Source of the DNA: WLMZ01 sp043747765
Lineage (GTDB): Bacteria > Actinomycetota > Acidimicrobiia > Acidimicrobiales > Ilumatobacteraceae
Direction of reading: 5' to 3'
Length of the DNA: 14,975 nt
Assembly (NCBI GenBank): GCA_043747765.1
Contig: JAYTOM010000212.1
Location: 1 to 14,975, forward strand
The notes below the pieces were generated by a model. The model did no database searches. It was not told where the DNA came from and worked only from the letters and a program-made list of their open reading frames with translations. Below are positions 13,553 to 14,975 of the stretch, in pieces. Both the position numbers and the translations under genes were made by a program. Positions within the stretch are counted from its first letter, which is position 1. The number at the start of each line of letters is the position of its first letter.

Positions 13553-13850
13553 GTGGTTGGGGTGGTCCCGACCGTCACGCCAGCGGCGGGAGAGGATCTT
13601 GGCAGCGTGACCTTTGAGGTCCAGCGGCAGACCTGTCCCTCCCGCCGCCGGCGGGTCCATATTGGCGCGCCACGCTCGACACCTACCAGTCGTTCGGCTC
13701 GCGCCGCTGCGTCACCGGTCACGAGTACGCCGGAGTGAAGTTCTGCGAGTGAGGTGATGCTGATCGCAAGCTCGCCGTCGAGTGGTCGACGTTGTCGGCA
13801 ATCAGCACGCGATCGCGCTCCCAGCCAAGGTCTGGGTTACCGCATCAACA
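13553..13850. other. about 300 bp without a recognisable gene
   Basis: No open frame here resembles a protein family. The stretch holds a 10-bp inverted repeat (13583-13592 and 13639-13648) and ends at the predicted promoter of the last SDR. It may include the eroded end of the IS256-family element. Confidence 0.5.
13583..13648. repeat. 10-bp inverted repeat with a 46-base interior
   Basis: GCGGCGGGAG (13583-13592) is matched by CTCCCGCCGC (13639-13648). It may be a relic of a mobile element or simply a chance match in GC-rich DNA. It has no obvious link to a promoter, as it lies over 200 bases upstream of the next gene. Confidence 0.4.
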
Positions 13851-13856
13851 TAGGGT
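13851..13856 (+). promoter_or_regulatory. predicted -10 box of a leaderless promoter for the FabG-like SDR
   Basis: TAGGGT is followed by 7 bases and then ATG (13864). Transcription would begin at the ATG or one base before it. The frame is open further upstream to 13792, but that part is low in family resemblance. Confidence 0.45.
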
Positions 13857-13863
13857 GCGGTTG

Positions 13864-14637
13864 ATGAACAGCGATCATCTCCCCTCCTTCTCTCTCGTCG
13901 GTCGAGTCGCCACTGTCACCGGCGCCAGCCGCGGAATCGGGCTCGGAGTTGCGGAGGCCTTGGCAGCGGCTGGAGCGATAGTCGCCGTCACGGCGCGCAC
14001 TCATGACGACGCCATGACTGCCGCGGCTTCAATCGTCGCGGCGGGCGGTGCGGCATCAGCCCACACACTTGACGTGCAGGACGTTGCATCGATCCGTCCC
14101 ACAATCGACGAGGTGGTCCGACGTCACGGGCGGCTCGACATCCTTGTCGCCAACGCCGGCCTCGGGGCCAATCATGCTGCCCTTGACGTCACTGAAGGCG
14201 ACTGGGACGAGATGATGGCCGTGAACGCCAAAGGGCTGTTCTTCACGGCCCAGGCCGCTGGGCGGGTGATGGTCGAACAGGGCTCCGGACGCATTATTGC
14301 GATCAGCTCCCAGGCATCGTTGGTCGGCCTTCGCGATCACGCCGTGTACTGCGCGTCGAAGGGGGCCGTGAACCAGATCGTGCGTGTTCTCGCCCTCGAA
14401 TGGGGAGCAATGGGAATTACGGTGAACGCGATTGCACCCACGTTCATCTATACGCCGGGCACTGCCGATCGCCTCGACGACCCCGATTACAAGCGCGCCG
14501 TTGTCGACCGCATTCCTGTGGGAAAGGTCGGCAGGATCGCCGACGTTGCTGGCGCAGTCGTCTACCTGGCGTCGGACGCGTCAGCGATGGTGAACGGCGC
14601 GATCCTGCCCGTCGACGGTGGTTGGACGGCGCAGTAG
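13864..14637 (+). CDS. FabG-like short-chain dehydrogenase/reductase (gluconate 5-dehydrogenase/KduD type)
   Basis: This is a 257-residue classical SDR. VTGASRGIG (residues 19-27) is a textbook cofactor motif; ILVANAG, Ser in AISSQAS, and YCASK with Tyr162 and Lys166 complete the active site. ITVNAIAPTFIYTPGT and the ending GAILPVDGGWTAQ resemble the gluconate 5-dehydrogenase and 2-deoxy-gluconate 3-dehydrogenase group, which fits the sugar-acid setting, but substrate calls within SDRs are weak. The ATG at 13864 is chosen because homology begins soon after it and a TAGGGT box ends 7 bases upstream. The gene stands alone, with the IS256 remnant on one side and eroded sequence on the other. Confidence 0.88.
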   Translation: MNSDHLPSFSLVGRVATVTGASRGIGLGVAEALAAAGAIVAVTARTHDDAMTAAASIVAAGGAASAHTLDVQDVASIRPTIDEVVRRHGRLDILVANAGLGANHAALDVTEGDWDEMMAVNAKGLFFTAQAAGRVMVEQGSGRIIAISSQASLVGLRDHAVYCASKGAVNQIVRVLALEWGAMGITVNAIAPTFIYTPGTADRLDDPDYKRAVVDRIPVGKVGRIADVAGAVVYLASDASAMVNGAILPVDGGWTAQ

Positions 14638-14689
14638 ATGTCGGCGGAGCGGACGTCCAGCGTGTGGACCGCTTCTCACACCTGCGGGG

Positions 14690-14864
14690 CCGATCAAGTA
14701 CCTCAAACACTGCGCCGAATATGGGGGCATGGCCGGGCACGCTCGGCTTTGCTTCACGCCTTCCTGACCTCGAGTTCCATGTGCAGTGGATCGTGGCCGA
14801 GACCGACATGTCGTTGCGTTCCACATCATGCGCTGGACGCAGCTCCGCAGCACTCTTTCACTGA
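14690..14864 (+). pseudogene. possible remnant of a SnoaL-like (ester cyclase/NTF2-fold) gene
   Basis: One forward frame reads NTAPNMG, then RLPDLEFHVQWIVAETDM, which resembles the FPDL.F..EWIVAEGDMV core of SnoaL-like proteins. The expected arginine-rich strand after it (…RSTMRGTHRG…) can be seen only by combining frames, so at least one frameshift seems present. No start codon or upstream half is recognised. The rest of 14638-14975 shows nothing else. The match is by memory of the family only and could be chance. Confidence 0.28.
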
Positions 14865-14975
14865 CCGTCCTCGCCGGCACGCCGGTGTTTCGTCGGGCAG
14901 AGTGAGTCCCATCTCCTGGTGTAGGAGTCGGCCATCATCCTCGGGGTGACAGTGGCCATCGTGCGAATCTCGAAG

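Noticed and set aside
1..14975. CRISPR array, tRNA or rRNA gene, or riboswitch
   Set aside because: No spaced direct repeats, cloverleaf-like blocks or conserved rRNA stretches were seen on either strand. Subtle structured RNAs could be missed by eye.

Overview
The window is high-GC DNA that reads as an actinomycete-type (Actinomycetota) chromosome. The signs are strong GC bias at third codon positions, frequent GTG starts, sparse Shine-Dalgarno sequences, and several genes that begin 6-7 bases after a TANNNT box, which is the leaderless-transcript arrangement. I lean towards an environmental Acidimicrobiia-like organism, but that is inference. No tRNA, rRNA, CRISPR array or replication gene is visible. 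The window is a catabolic region for polyols and sugar acids, broken up by eroded insertion sequences.

Region 1 (1-4374, + strand) is the clearest part. It is a tightly packed myo-inositol operon: iolD (cut by the window edge), iolG, iolB, and a class I aldolase that probably takes the place of IolJ. iolG to iolB and iolB to the aldolase are joined by stop/start junctions. iolC, iolE and iolA are not in the window; some may lie upstream of the truncated iolD.

Region 2 (4416-9644) alternates direction. It holds a phytanoyl-CoA-dioxygenase-like Fe(II)/2-oxoglutarate oxygenase (-), an SDR dehydrogenase (+), a 569-bp gene-poor gap, a two-gene minus operon (D-2-hydroxyacid dehydrogenase, then an HpaI-type aldolase), and a second SDR (+). 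The two SDRs are clearly paralogous, down to the same SVLGAG tail motif. The genes fit oxidation of an unusual polyol or sugar acid followed by retro-aldol cleavage to pyruvate, but the substrate cannot be read from the sequence.

Region 3 (9645-10563) holds a hypothetical minus-strand ORF and a roughly 380-bp, internally deleted IS6-family element with both terminal inverted repeats and a broken transposase tail.

Region 4 (10564-13198, + strand) is an operon of a second D-2-hydroxyacid dehydrogenase, a COG3618-type amidohydrolase/lactonase and an SDR. Both junctions are 4-base ATGA overlaps. A dehydrogenase next to a lactonase suggests oxidation of an aldose through its lactone to the aldonate.

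Region 5 (13199-14975) holds an IS256-family transposase remnant with several frameshifts, non-coding DNA, a FabG-like SDR with a leaderless-type start, and a possible eroded SnoaL-like gene at the right edge.

The best candidates for something new are the shared leaderless promoter pattern across the accessory genes, the oxygenase/paired-SDR/HpaI module attached to an inositol operon, and the duplicated iolG-iolB junction.
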